NCBI GenBank assembly: GCA_030142905.1
Contig: JASJOG010000316.1
Coordinates: 62,001 to 126,000 of the forward strand
Source of the DNA: Heliopora coerulea
Lineage: Eukaryota; Cnidaria; Anthozoa; Scleralcyonacea; Helioporidae
Direction: 5' to 3'
DNA length: 64,000 nucleotides
The notes under the pieces were generated by a model, which ran no database searches, was not told where the DNA came from, and was given only the letters and a program-made list of their open reading frames with translations. A program made the translations under genes and the position numbers. Every line of letters starts with the position of its first letter. Position 1 is the first letter of the stretch. Positions 1 to 10,429 of the stretch are shown here, piece by piece.

Positions 1-2
1 GC

Positions 3-338
3 CTCAAGGAAGATCTACACTTATTTACTTTCCTTTTAAGTGTATACCTGACCGAATACCTCGAATCCGCTGAAAGATCTACATACAATCTTAGATATGT
101 AGATCATTCGTTTAAGATTAGATACTCGAGAATTTATGTTTTAAATTTTTCATATTTTTACAGAGTAATAAAATCCTGGAATGAACTACCATTATACTTA
201 AGTAAAACTGAATCTCATAATGAATTTAGGAAAGGTTTAAAATCTCTTCTACACAAAAAGGATGCTGCTGAAGCATACTGGAGCGATGAGTTAATTGGTT
301 TTACCAGCATTAGATTTTAATTTTAGTCTAGGTTAACT
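3..338 (+). pseudogene. C-terminal fragment of a CR1/Jockey-like LINE polymerase
   Basis: An open frame enters from the window edge and stops at 336-338. It reads through FYRVIKSWNELPLYL and then EFRKGLKSLL, the tail typical of CR1/Jockey/L2-type non-LTR retrotransposon ORF2 proteins, after the reverse transcriptase. The RT itself lies outside the window. The 3' flank to about 545 is non-coding and ends in an AAAGT-rich tail (about 518-542), like the simple-repeat tail of this LINE class. Clade is not resolved. Confidence 0.75.
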
Positions 339-545
339 TATTTTTTAGATTAGGTTAAGTTATTGATATGTATATATTTATGTGTAGATTAGAGGATGCA
401 AATGTTAACTTTTGATTTTGTTGATGTATGTCTAGATAACCCTATATTTAGGGAAGTAGTTCCTGTTCAGGGTTTTCCTTGAATACATGTAATTTTCTTT
501 TTGCTGTATTGTCAAACTATCAAAGTAAAGTAAAAGTAAAGTTAA
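339..545 (+). other. LINE 3' untranslated region and simple-repeat tail
   Basis: This stretch follows the LINE stop codon. No ORF is seen. The last 30 bases are an imperfect pentamer repeat of TAAAG, consistent with the 3' terminus of the LINE. Confidence 0.5.
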
Positions 546-890
546 CGTCGACCTCAAACTCATTAACGCAAAAATACATCCATTTTATTGAATCGACATT
601 CATTTACGCTTTTGTCACGTTCATTTAAAATTTTTCGCACAAAAAGTAACATTCATAAGCATCGATACGCAATCTTTAGCATCAATAGGCATTCAATAGC
701 GCCAACGACCATTAACACCATTCTTCTATACATTAGGGACAACAAAATTCCAATTATGCAAGATATTTGCCCAGTCTATTGCAGGGTCGACTTAAGGTTA
801 TTTGGAATCCCGACATGTATGAAAGATGAGAGAATAGGAGTATCAAAATTCGTAAATAAACTGAATTCGATTGGATAACTCAAACCTGTT
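545..890 (+). repeat. Dispersed repeat family, copy A
   Basis: This segment shares long near-identical blocks with 905-1170 and 42130-42450. Shared blocks include CTCAAACTCATTAACGC, TTTTATTGAATCGA and GACCATTAACACCATTCT in the same order and orientation. Copy B runs directly into an IS630-like transposase, so this may be a non-autonomous derivative or the 5' region of that transposon. No convincing protein is encoded. Confidence 0.6.
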
Positions 891-904
891 TCACAGCTTT
901 TGCT

Positions 905-1170
905 GTTCATTACTAGAAAATATACTATCGCTAACGTCAACCCTAAACTCATTGACGAGAAAATACATTAATTTTATTGAATCGATCATTGTTAACGCCT
1001 TTGTCACGTTCAATTAAAAGTTTTGCATAGAAAGTGACATTCATTAGCATAACTAGGCAACCATGGGCATTCATCAGTGTCAACAGACGACCATTAACAC
1101 CATTCTACTATACACTTGGAACAATAAAAGTTCAATTGCACAAGACATTTGTCCAGTGAGTATTGTAATG
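905..1170 (+). repeat. Dispersed repeat family, copy B, joined to transposase remnant
   Basis: Second copy of the family at 545-890, starting with TTCATTACTAGAAAATATAC, a block also present at about 42146. It leads straight into the transposase remnant at 1210, which suggests that the family is part of the same transposon. Confidence 0.55.
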
Positions 1171-1209
1171 GCCGAGATAAAAAGGAGAAATAGAATTTGT
1201 TTGCCGCAA

Positions 1210-1790
1210 TGACACCGACTTGTTAGGGCTTTCGGAGATCTAAATGGAGACTTCCTTTTGGTAGAAGATAACACAGGAGTACACAGATCAACAGCCAGGA
1301 GCATTGTTGCACGATATGTGAGAGAGGGCAGAGTTGAAGAGATACCAGGTGGTGTCCCAAACAATGTCCGAGTCGATGGTGAGACGAGAGACTGTTTAAA
1401 CGATATCGTAAATGAAACCTGCCTTTTCACTCTAACGGAAATAAGTCAGGAGCTTCGACAACGTTTACCAAGGAAATCTAGAGTTCATGACCAGACGGTG
1501 GCGAAAGCTCTGGATGGAATCCTGTTGCGTGTAAAGTTAGCCAGACTACTTCAGGTAGATAAAAACAGACCAGACGTACTACAAAAGGGGATCGAGTATG
1601 CAAACTGGTTTATGGCAAATGGAGTTGTTCAGCACTGTGTTTTCATTGACAAATGAGGGTATAACATATGGACTACCAGAAGCCATGGTAGAGCGCGAAT
1701 TGGCGACCATGCTTGCATACACGTCTGTGGCCAACGCGGTCGAAATGTGACTGTAACGATGGTCATTTCGCCAATTAACGGTCTTTTTCC
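1210..1790 (+). pseudogene. IS630/Tc1-mariner superfamily transposase, broken
   Basis: Reading from about 1210 the frame gives a helix-turn-helix region (GVHRSTARSIVARYVREG), a second DNA-binding region ending RLPRKSRVHDQTVAKALDG, and then the start of the DDE domain (QHCVFIDK). An in-frame TGA at 1654-1656 interrupts it. Beyond the stop the same frame continues GYNIWTTRSHGRARIGD and CGQRGRNVTVTMVISP, which is typical of the beta-sheet core of IS630-like transposases. The frame is then cut by a palindromic insertion at 1792. The second Asp and the Glu of the catalytic triad are not seen. The copy is dead. Confidence 0.7.
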
Positions 1791-1791
1791 A

Positions 1792-1911
1792 GGATCAATT
1801 CAAGAATAGTCCCTCCAACTACTAAGGGAAGACTATACTTGAATGACCAAGTTGAGTCATTCAAGTATAGTCCTCCCTCAGGGGTGCGGGGGACTATACT
1901 TGAATTGATCC
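1792..1911. mobile_element. Small nested palindromic element (MITE-like) inside the transposase
   Basis: The ends GGATCAATTCAAG and CTTGAATTGATCC are inverted repeats. Inside, the motif ACTATACTTGAAT occurs four times in alternating orientation (near 1796, 1830, 1858 and 1890), so the 120-bp unit is a palindrome of palindromes. It sits exactly where the transposase frame ends. No coding capacity. Confidence 0.6.
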
Positions 1912-2478
1912 AGAAAGTTAGCGACATTCTCAAAGGCAAACAGATTTATTACTCGATGGTTATAAGGCTGATTCGTCTAATTGGTTTGATTGGGCATTCA
2001 AATGCATATTCAACCTTTCGTAAACCTATCAATGAAGTTATGTGTGTTTTATTTAGTTTACTAGGTTGTTGAAGTGGTTAGGAGAAATCCACAAATGCGT
2101 ATGTGGAGAGGTTACCAGAGGATGTTGAATATCTTCTGAATTTTGGAGTAGACTCTGCAAAATTAGTCTACCAAGAAGTCCAAAATTTGGTAACTGTATA
2201 CTGTACTACTGATCTTCTTATGTATACTGATTTTCTTATATACTGATCTTCTTATGCTAATAAAAATAATTGTGAACATGGTCAGGAACAATAACTAAGT
2301 ATATTGGCTTGTACTGATTTATGCATGTATGTATGTATGTATGTATGTACGTGAACGTTTAGGTTTACGAAATGCAAAGAGGGCTCAATAACGCAAAGAA
2401 AGAGCAAATGGGATTATATCGCTTACCTCAAAAAGTCACTACAGCCTGTTTCATCTTGGGAAAGAATCTTCAGGTCTC

Positions 2479-2509
<31 letters not shown>

Positions 2510-2680
2510 TGTATGTATGTATGTATGTATGTATGTATGTATGTGTAGGTATTTATATTTGACAAATAGAAAATTGCTTGAATGTTCATACTGCAATAGA
2601 AACATGAGTGACTAGGCATTTTTCTGGTTGAAATGACGTCATTCATTCAGCAGAGACAGTCAAGCTATTTTCTACTTGTT
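1912..2680. other. Non-coding stretch with GTAT microsatellites
   Basis: No gene was found. Short (GTAT)n arrays lie at about 2322-2350 and 2478-2544. The segment 1912-2070 may be further transposase-derived sequence but has no recognisable motif. Confidence 0.4.
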
Positions 2681-2925
2681 TTATATATATATATATAACT
2701 ACAGACGGAACCGTTTCGGCCGACTGGGCCTCATCAGTGTAGTGCTGACGAGCAGGATGGAGAAGCCTATATTATATAGGCAACTCAAATGTCCCACACA
2801 TGTGGTACATCTAAGCCCTGTCAGAGTGCTCTAACTAGAGACTAGTCAGCGTGCGCAAATTCGCTAGCGACATGAATCATCCTGTAGAGTGCTCAATATG
2901 AACCAAAAGGCCATAGAGCGATATC

Positions 2926-2930
<5 letters not shown>
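2680..2930 (-). mobile_element. Penelope-like element terminal (pLTR) remnant
   Basis: This piece holds a complete hammerhead ribozyme motif on the minus strand and ends in GAGTGCTCAATATGAACC next to an AT/GTAT microsatellite. Related ends (GAGCGCTCAATACCATACC at 12008, GAGTGCTCGATACCATATGG at 11174) flank other PLE pieces in this window. No protein part of the element remains here. Confidence 0.5.
2698..2743 (-). ncRNA. Hammerhead ribozyme motif, canonical
   Basis: Read on the minus strand the order is stem I ACTACA, core CTGATGA (2731-2737), stem II GGCC-loop-GGCC, core GAAA (2714-2717), a short stem III ACGG/CCGT, cleavage triplet GTC (2704-2706) and stem I TGTAGT. All stem pairs are Watson-Crick and every core nucleotide is present. 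Hammerheads with short helices are known from PLE terminal repeats. Stem III has only a two-base loop, so self-cleavage may need a dimer. Confidence 0.85.
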
Positions 2931-2931
<1 letters not shown>

Positions 2932-2970
<39 letters not shown>

Positions 2971-2984
2971 GTAATACATACATA

Positions 2985-3020
<36 letters not shown>

Positions 3021-3065
3021 TGTATGTATGTATGTATGTATGTATGTATGTATGTATGTATACAT
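2932..3065. repeat. AT and GTAT microsatellite
   Basis: An (AT)n stretch with TATACA interruptions is followed by about 70 bp of perfect (GTAT)n at 2994-3062. The short ORFs across it on both strands are artefacts. Confidence 0.9.
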
Positions 3066-3204
3066 ACACATGTCTATATATAACTGTATAATACAAACGA
3101 CAACATGAGCTTGTAGTTGCAACTGAAAATGCTGATAGAATTCAAAGTGACATACATAAGACACTTTGCTTGCTTTATGAAGTATTAATTCTTAAGCCCA
3201 GGCA

Positions 3205-5870
3205 AACGAAATGGCTTTCTTGGTGTTTGTGGCTGCTGTCACTTTGGGAGAACATCTTAGTTACTGGACAATTTATAAATACCAGCTTATCAAATCCTTG
3301 AATTCCATGAGCATGACTCAACATGATAGTGTACCAACAAAACCCAAGAGTAATACATGTTTGGATCATGTTTATACCACACATTCGAAATTTATTTCCA
3401 AAATTACTGTTCCTAATATTGGTATCGCTGATCATCTTTCAGAGTTTCTTTGCCGCAAATATTTTAATCAAAAAAAAAGGATTCGGGTCAAAAAATAAGA
3501 AACTATTTTGACTTCAAAAATTTGAATATAGAGGCCTTGCTTGCTGCTCTAGAAAACTCCCCATGGAATAGTGCCTTCGTATTTGATGATGTTGACGACG
3601 TTCTTGAAGCGCTTGAATCACTATTATGACAGGCATTGAAAGATCATATTACTATGAAACAAAAGCGTGTCAAGAAATTCAAACAGCCCTCTTGGATAAG
3701 TGATGACAAAATTAGTGCAATAAACAAGCGTGACCACGAGCTTAAAAAGGCGCGTAAATCGAATGCTTCAGAAGATCGGATGAAGTACAAGCGCACAAAA
3801 TGCTTTGTCACTAATTTGATAAAGAAAACGTTTTCTAAACGCGTTTACTTCCAAGAATCCATTGATATCAATAAAGGAAATCCAAAGGGAATATGGAAAG
3901 CGTTGACATCTCTAACCAAAACACGAAAGTCAAATAAGATTACGGGGTTGAAAAGAGAAAATAGCACCTTAGAAACAGATACTGTAGCTATGTCTAATAT
4001 GCTCAATGATCTCTTTGTGAATATTGCTAAAGAAATAGGAAATGATTCAATCCCAACTAAACTTGATAACTTTAAAAAGCTTGAAGATTATGTTTCATTA
4101 AAGATTCAGAATTTCATCACCCAATACAATATCCCTTAAATAACAGTTTATGAAACTCTAAAATTGATTGACAACTTGTCATGTTCAAAAGAGACTGGAT
4201 CAGATGCCATCAGTGTCAAAGTACTAAAACTAGTTTCGTCAGCTTTTTTTTATCCTGTGACAAGACTCTTCAATCTATCCATAGCAAAGGGATTCTTTCC
4301 CAGGAAATGGAAAGTGGCACGAGTAGCAGCTCTTTATAAGGATGGCAAGCGTGACAGGAGAGAAAATTACAGACCCATATCAGTGCTCTCTGTATTATCC
4401 AAGCTACTAGAGAAGCATGTTACTACATCCTTCATGGATTACCTGGTAAAAAAATGGGTTGATTTATGATCTGCAATCGGCGTTTCGTGAGCGTCACTCG
4501 ACTGAGTCTGCTCTGATCGAGCTTAGTAACCAAACCCTTTTTAATCTGGATCAAGATGAGGTTAATGGAATGGTTTTTGTCAATTTCAAAAAGGTCTTTG
4601 ATCTTGTAGATCATCAACTTTTACTAACTTACGGCTGTATAGAGCAAGTGATTCTGCACTCTCCTGGTTTGAGTCCTATATCATCGACAGATATCAATTT
4701 GTTACTGTTGGCGAGCAAATGTCGAATTCCCAGCCTATAAAGCAAGGTGTAACACAGGGTTCCGTATTAGGTCCTGTATTGTTTCTGCTATTTGTAAATG
4801 ACATCCCACTTCATCTGACACGCTCCACTATTGACATTTTTGCAGATGACACAACAATAACAGCCAGTGCTCATTTTTCTGACGTTCCATCATTGGTCTA
4901 TAGTTTAAATAGCGACCTTGTAGCCATCAATAATTGGTCGACACAAAATAGGATGATCTTACATACGACTAAAACTAAATTATGTTAGTAACGGGGAAGC
5001 GCATTGTAAAGAAACTAGATCCAGATATAAGCTTAAGCTTGGTCATTAGAATTAATAACACTGAAATTGCTGAGGTTGCCTCTCATAAACTGCTAGGCGT
5101 AATTCTTGATGGAAATGTGAGTTATGAATCACGCATAACCCGATTGTCAAAAAAGTTATCTAAACAACCGGGTCTTCTTAAGCATGTAAGTCTCTACTTG
5201 AAACAATACCAAAAAGAAAAATACTTTAATGGGGTCATCCAACCTACGCTGTTGTATGGTAGTATGATATGGGATAGTTGCAATACAGAGTGTCTACAGA
5301 GGATTTTAAAACTTCAAAAGAGGGCGTCAAGAATCATCTTAGATGCTGATAAGAATACGCCATCAATCTCTCTATTTAATAACCTAAACTGGCAGCCAAT
5401 TAAAAGGCAATCTTTAATTAAAAGAATGATTTAAGCTTTTAAATGTGTAAATGTCCAATATAATATGCTTAGTTACATAAATAAGTTACTAGTAAGAAAC
5501 TCGGATATTCACAACAGACAGATGCGATACTCTAAACTCAATTTATTATGCCCGAAATAAAAACGAAAAATCGAGGGAGGGCGAACTTTTGCTGTTAGAA
5601 CAATTACAGAGTGCCATAGTTTAGACGTAAGCCTAAGAAAGAAAAACTCGGTAGTTAGCTTCTAACGAGGTTTATATAGTTTTTTTTTTAAATAATCAAA
5701 AAGCCACTATGCTCCTAGATGTAAATTAGTTATTTTAATAGTTGATTTTAATCAGTTATTATTAATATCTTGTATGTAGTTTTGATTGCTGAAATTTTTT
5801 TATATTGTGAGGCGTTATTAGTAGAATTTGTCACTGTCACGTGCTACCCTCGTTTAATAAAGCCTTTACC
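3205..5870 (+). pseudogene. CR1/Jockey-like LINE, endonuclease-RT ORF, multiply frameshifted
   Basis: Several overlapping frames together give one degraded ORF2. The end of an APE-type endonuclease lies at about 3340-3480 (CLDHVYTT, then IADHLSEF). A linker follows at 3636-4135. RT blocks lie at 4164-4470 (WKVARVAALYKDGKRDRREN, then YRPISVLS), 4459-4620 (motif A region VNFKKVFDLVDH) and 4719-4985 (QGSVLGPVLFLLFVND, FADDT). The CR1-type tail lies at 4982-5434 (LLGVILD, LQKRASRIIL). The catalytic Asp of motif A is replaced by Asn. The 3' region ends in AATAAAG (5858-5864) followed by CCTTTACCTTTACC, which grades into the satellite next door. The 5' end is truncated. Confidence 0.85.
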
Positions 5871-7379
5871 TTTACCTTTCCTTACCTTTCCTTACCTTTC
5901 CTTACCTTTCCTTTCCTTACCTTTCCTTTCCTTACCTTTCCTTTCCTTACCTTTCCTTTCCTTACCTTTCCTTTCCTTTCCTTTCCTTACCTTTCCTTTC
6001 CTTACCTTTCCTTTCCTTACCTTTCCTTTCCTTTCCTTACCTTTCCTTTCCTTACCTTTCCTTACCTTTCCTTTCCTTACCTTTCCTTTCCTTACCTTTC
6101 CTTTCCTTACCTTTCCTTTCCTTACCTTTCCTTTCCTTACCTTTCCTTACCTTTCCTTTCCTTACCTTTCCTTTCCTTACCTTTCCTTTCCTTACCTTTC
6201 CTTTCCTTACCTTTCCTTTCCTTACCTTTCCTTTCCTTACCTTTCCTTTCCTTACCTTTCCTTTCCTTACCTTTCCTTTCCTTACCTTTCCTTTCCTTAC
6301 CTTTCCTTTCCTTACCTTTCCTTTCCTTTCCTTACCTTTCCTTTCCTTACCTTTCCTTTCCTTTCCTTACCTTTCCTTTCCTTACCTTTCCTTACCTTTC
6401 CTTTCCTTTCCTTACCTTTCCTTTCCTTTCCTTACCTTTCCTTTCCTTACCTTTCCTTTCCTTACCTTTCCTTTCCTTACCTTTCCTTACCTTACCTTTC
6501 CTTACCTTACCTTTCCTTTCCTTACCTTACCTTTCCTTACCTTTCCTTACCTTACCTTTCCTTACCTTTCCTTACCTTTCCTTACCTTTCCTTACCTTTC
6601 CTTACCTTTCCTTACCTTTCCTTACCTTTCCTTACCTTTCCTTACCTTTCCTTACCTTTCCTTACCTTTCCTTACCTTTCCTTACCTTTCCTTACCTTTC
6701 CTTACCTTTCCTTTCCTTTCCTTTCCTTTCCTTTCCTTACCTTTCCTTACCTTTCCTTTCCTTACCTTACCTTACCTTTCCTTACCTTACCTTACCTTTC
6801 CTTACCTTACCTTTCCTTACCTTTCCTTTCCTTACCTTTCCTTACCTTTCCTTACCTTTCCTTACCTTTCCTTACCTTTCCTTACCTTTCCTTACCTTTC
6901 CTTACCTTTCCTTACCTTTCCTTACCTTTCCTTACCTTTCCTTTCTTTTCCTTTCCTTTCCTTACCTTACCTTTCCTTACCTTTCCTTACCTTTCCTTAC
7001 CTTTCCTTACCTTTCCTTACCTTACCTTACCTTACCTTACCTTTCCTTACCTTTCCTTACCTTTCCTTACCTTTCCTTACCTTTCCTTACCTTTCCTTAC
7101 CTTTCCTTACCTTTCCTTACCTTTCCTTTCCTTACCTTTCCTTACTTTTCCTTACCTTTCCTTACCTTTCCTTACCTTTCCTTACCTTTCCTTACCTTTC
7201 CTTACCTTTCCTTACCTTTCCTTACCTTTCCTTACCTTTCCTTACCTTTCCTTACCTTTCCTTACCTTTCCTTACCTTTCCTTTCCTTACCTTTCCTTTC
7301 CTTACCTTACCTTTCCTTACCTTTCCTTTCCTTACCTTACCTTTCCTTACCTTACCTTACCTTACCTTACCTTACCTTA
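5866..7379. repeat. 1.5 kb CTTAC/CTTTC pentamer satellite
   Basis: The array is built almost only from two pentamers, A = CTTAC and B = CTTTC. Up to about 6480 the main higher-order unit is the 15-mer ABB. Later parts are mainly the 10-mer AB, with short A-rich patches near 6480-6540, 6760-6800, 7015-7035 and 7300-7379. Rare variants occur (CTTTT at about 6950 and 7145). It starts directly at the LINE 3' tail. The long PYLS/PFLT ORFs over it exist only because the repeat contains no stop codon. Confidence 0.95.
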
Positions 7380-8330
7380 GTGCTGAAACTAGTTGCAAAG
7401 AACTTCCTTTCCTTGATGTGATGATAAGAAAGGAGAATACTTACCTAACAAATGGCATTTATTATAAATCGACGGATTAATTTAAGTACCTCCCATATAC
7501 ATCCAGCCGTCCAAGACACACTAAAAATAACATACCCTGCAACCTAGCTCGTAAGATATGAATGATTATCGAGAACCAGGATACAAGGAAACAACGCCTT
7601 CACGACCTTAAACAGATCCTGCTGTAAAAACAATATCCAGCAGAGATTATCAATATCGGTATCAAGAAGGCCCTTACCGAAACGCCTCAAGAGTTAAGAA
7701 GGATGAGAGGACAGGCCAACGAAAACAACCTCCTTTGTCTTGTAACAACTTACAACCCTAACAATCCTCAAGTATTTCAGCTGGTCAGGAAAACACTTCC
7801 TATGCTGAACCAAAGCTCCTCACTAAAAGCAATTATGAGCAAGACTAAAGCAATACATAGTCAACGACAACCCAGAAACCTCAAACGCATGCTAACAAAC
7901 TCCTATTTCTCCAGGCAAAACGACACAGATACGGAAGTTAAAATTTGTGGCACAAAACGGTGAGGAACATGCCCGTACTTAAAACAGGGTAAAGAGAAGT
8001 TACCTTCTCCGCCACGAATGAAACATTCCTGATAAAGCACTCAATGACCTGCACCTCAACTAACGGGGTATGTGTAATAACATGTGCAGGATGTGGACAT
8101 AATTACATAGGAGAAACGGGTGATATCCTGAGAAATAGAGTGACGGTACACAAACAACAAATTAGAGACCCGCACACCCGAATGCTTGGAGTTACCAAAC
8201 ATATCGATGACTGCGTTGCGGGCTTAACACCGCAAGTACTATCTTAACACCGCAAGCACTATCACCGCAGTTCACTATCTTTCCGTTTTACAAGATTCTC
8301 AGTTTCTCAGAAAACATGAGAAAGAACAAA
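7380..8330 (+). pseudogene. Penelope-like element remnant: end of RT and GIY-YIG domain
   Basis: Broken frames give LPFLDVMIRKEN (end of the RT) at about 7400, a long linker with LLCLVTTYNPNNPQ (7729-7770) and KRQPRNLKRML-like text (about 7870-7890), then a cysteine motif and the start of a GIY-YIG nuclease, CAGCGHNYIGETGDILRNRV (8083-8142) with HKQQIRDP and TKHIDDC. This order is specific to PLEs. There are stops and frameshifts throughout and the RT catalytic core is missing. A hammerhead motif lies 120 bp downstream. Confidence 0.8.
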
Positions 8331-8452
8331 GAAAAGTTCATTACTATGAAATATAAACCCATTTTAAATGATTTGAAATTAAACTAGTTGCTTGCGCGTG
8401 TTCATAATTGTAATTATCATTAAAATTGTGACGTAATACGTTAATAAATATA

Positions 8453-8513
8453 CTTTGCTATGCCTGAAGAGCCGCAACAGTGGTGAAACGCGTGACGTCA
8501 AAGTAAAGCAAAG
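8453..8513 (+). ncRNA. Hammerhead ribozyme motif downstream of PLE remnant
   Basis: Core CTGAAGA at 8464-8470, stem II GCCGC/GTGGT (8471-8475 with 8480-8484, including two G-U pairs), core GAAA at 8485-8488, stem III ACG/CGT (8488-8490 with 8496-8498) and cleavage triplet GTC ending at 8499. The outer part of stem I can form by CTTTGCT (8453-8459) with AGCAAAG (8507-8513), leaving an internal loop next to the core. The core is intact, but the inner stem I is weak. Confidence 0.65.
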
Positions 8514-8585
8514 AAAAAGAATAAGACTTTGTTTTTCATTATTTTTGTTATATATACACGCATACACACATATATATTTGTACAT

Positions 8586-8752
8586 AGTGAAATGATCGGA
8601 AAGGTCTGAGTAATGCCGAAATGTAAAGAGTAGTTTTCTAACGTTTCGAGCGAAGGCCCTTCGTCAGAGAGAAAACCAGGGCCTTCGCTCGAAACGTTAG
8701 AAAACTACTCTTTACATTTCGGCATTACTCAGACCTTTCCAATCATTTCACT
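8586..8752. repeat. PLE terminal palindrome
   Basis: The arms 8586-8660 and 8678-8752 are nearly perfect inverted copies separated by a 17-bp spacer. They contain the text AACGTTTCGAGCGAAGGCCC and its complement, also seen at 44363-44387. The left arm plus spacer, read on the minus strand, holds CTGACGA...GAAAC, a hammerhead-like core. The right copy is cut inside this motif. Confidence 0.7.
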
Positions 8753-8784
8753 AAGATTTCAACAGTGCCTACGCAGCACTCTAT

Positions 8785-8926
8785 TTTATATTTATACATA
8801 TATACTTATATACATATATGCATATGTGCATATTTACATATGTACATATATACATGTATATATGTACAAATATGTATATATATGTATATATGTATATACA
8901 TGTATACATGTATATATGTATATATG

Positions 8927-8957
<31 letters not shown>

Positions 8958-9166
8958 GTGTATATTTGTGTATATTTATGTGTATATGTATATATGTGTA
9001 TATGTGTATATGTATATATGTATATATGTATACATGTATATATGTATACATGTATACATGTATACATGTATATATGTATACATGTATATATGTATATATG
9101 TATATATGTATATATGTGTATATGTATATACGTATATATGTGTATATGTGTATATGTGTATATGTA
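8785..9166. repeat. TATG/TACA microsatellite
   Basis: About 380 bp of imperfect (TATATG)n and related units. It continues after the Tc1 insertion at 10388-10430, so the transposon landed inside the microsatellite. The ORFs rich in Tyr, Ile, Met and Cys across it are artefacts. Confidence 0.9.
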
Positions 9167-10385
9167 CAGGGGGTGGCTAAAAAAAGTGGCCATCGTCAAA
9201 AATATAGTCACTTTGGTATAACTGTCACTGGAAGAACAGAAATGAAAAAATACCGTAAAAATTGGATGATATGAACTTATTCATAAAATTATCAAAATAT
9301 TGTGCATGCCACAATATTTAGTTGATAAGTACAAAACATTACTAGCCAAAAAGCCAGTTACATGTGCAATTTTGAACGTTTTCATTGAGGTTTAATGTAA
9401 AAGTGATGTGGCGAGTAAGGGACTTTAAAAAGTCGGCACCGAGAAATCTGAGATGAAAATTAGAAGGAATCATGAAATTCTTGGATTGCTTTTGACCTAT
9501 TCTGGGAGAAAAAAACAAAAAAGGAACTTTGCATTAAGGTAAATTGAGTGGAGATTGCAGTCGTAATCCTGGTTCTGGATGGGAACTACCGATCGAAATG
9601 ACCGTTTAGTTATTAAAACTTCCAAATCAGACACCCCAACCAAACATCAGCTAGCTGATAAATTAAAAGCTCAGACAGGGGTCAAATTTTCCGCCAAAAC
9701 CATAAATCACCTCTTGAAAGAGAGAGATTCAAATGGAGAATAATATTGGAGAAACCATTTGGGAGTGAGAAGACTCGTTTACAGATATTATCATCTGCTC
9801 GTGACCACATTAGTGGGAATATTGATGAATGGGGATGAGTTCTCCTAAATCCCATTGAGAATTTATGGGCTGAGTTGGACTGATTAACAAACGACCAAAA
9901 GTTGGAAAATGGAAACGAACTTTTTGCAGTAATCAAAAATGGATTACAATCAATCACCAAAGAATATTTGCATCAGCTTATTTAAAGCATACCTGGTTTA
10001 TGCAAAGCTGTGATCAAATTGAAGGGAGTGCCAACTAAGTATTAAATGGTGCATACAGTAGGTATGTACTTGAGTTACTGTTGTTGCCTGTAGTAGTTTG
10101 TAAATAAACTTTATTGGCGATTGTGCGAACAAATTCGTTAGAGTCAAATGAAGGACATCAGAGATGTACCAGGAATTTGTACGCTATTATATAATTAAAA
10201 ACTGCGTAACGTTTGTGATTTTAAAAAATTCGTTATCAAAATTAAGATTTGAGATGATATTTGAAATTATTTAGACGCATGTATCCTAAAACGATCATTC
10301 TTAACCACTTCTGTTCATCTTGTGATGATTATGTTACGTTAACCATAATTATTTAGGATGGCCACTTTTTTTTGCTCACTCCCTG
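9167..10385 (+). mobile_element. Tc1-like transposon, both ends present, internally decayed
   Basis: Terminal inverted repeats match over about 28 bp: CAGGGGGTGGCTAAAAAAAG at the left, and the complement of the right end reads CAGGGAGTGAGCAAAAAAAA. Both continue as GTGGCCATC. TA dinucleotides flank both ends (9165-9166 and 10386-10387). Inside, broken frames give a Tc1 DNA-binding region (about 9590-9720), then NPIENLWAELD (about 9852-9880) and the end of a Tc1 transposase (IPGLCKAVIKLKGVPTKY, about 9990-10042). The catalytic Asp region has been deleted around 9750-9830. Confidence 0.85.
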
Positions 10386-10429
10386 TAAGTAGGTATATAT
10401 GTATATAGGTATATATGTATATATTATAA

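Noticed and set aside
1080..1430. Minus-strand ORF of 116 residues
   Set aside because: It is the shadow of the IS630-like transposase and of the repeat family. The shared peptide with 42.2 kb reflects DNA repeat identity, not a conserved protein.
2994..3062. CRISPR-like or other regularly spaced array
   Set aside because: The repeats are contiguous microsatellites without spacers, and the DNA is eukaryotic.
2889..3164. Short ORFs over the GTAT repeat
   Set aside because: Simple-sequence artefacts on both strands.
5770..7421. Two overlapping ORFs of over 500 residues made of PYLS/PFLT repeats
   Set aside because: They arise because a stop-free pentamer satellite is open in all frames. There is no complexity, no start context and no related domain.
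8765..9274. Several ORFs rich in Tyr, Ile, Met and Cys on both strands
   Set aside because: They are translations of the TATATG microsatellite.
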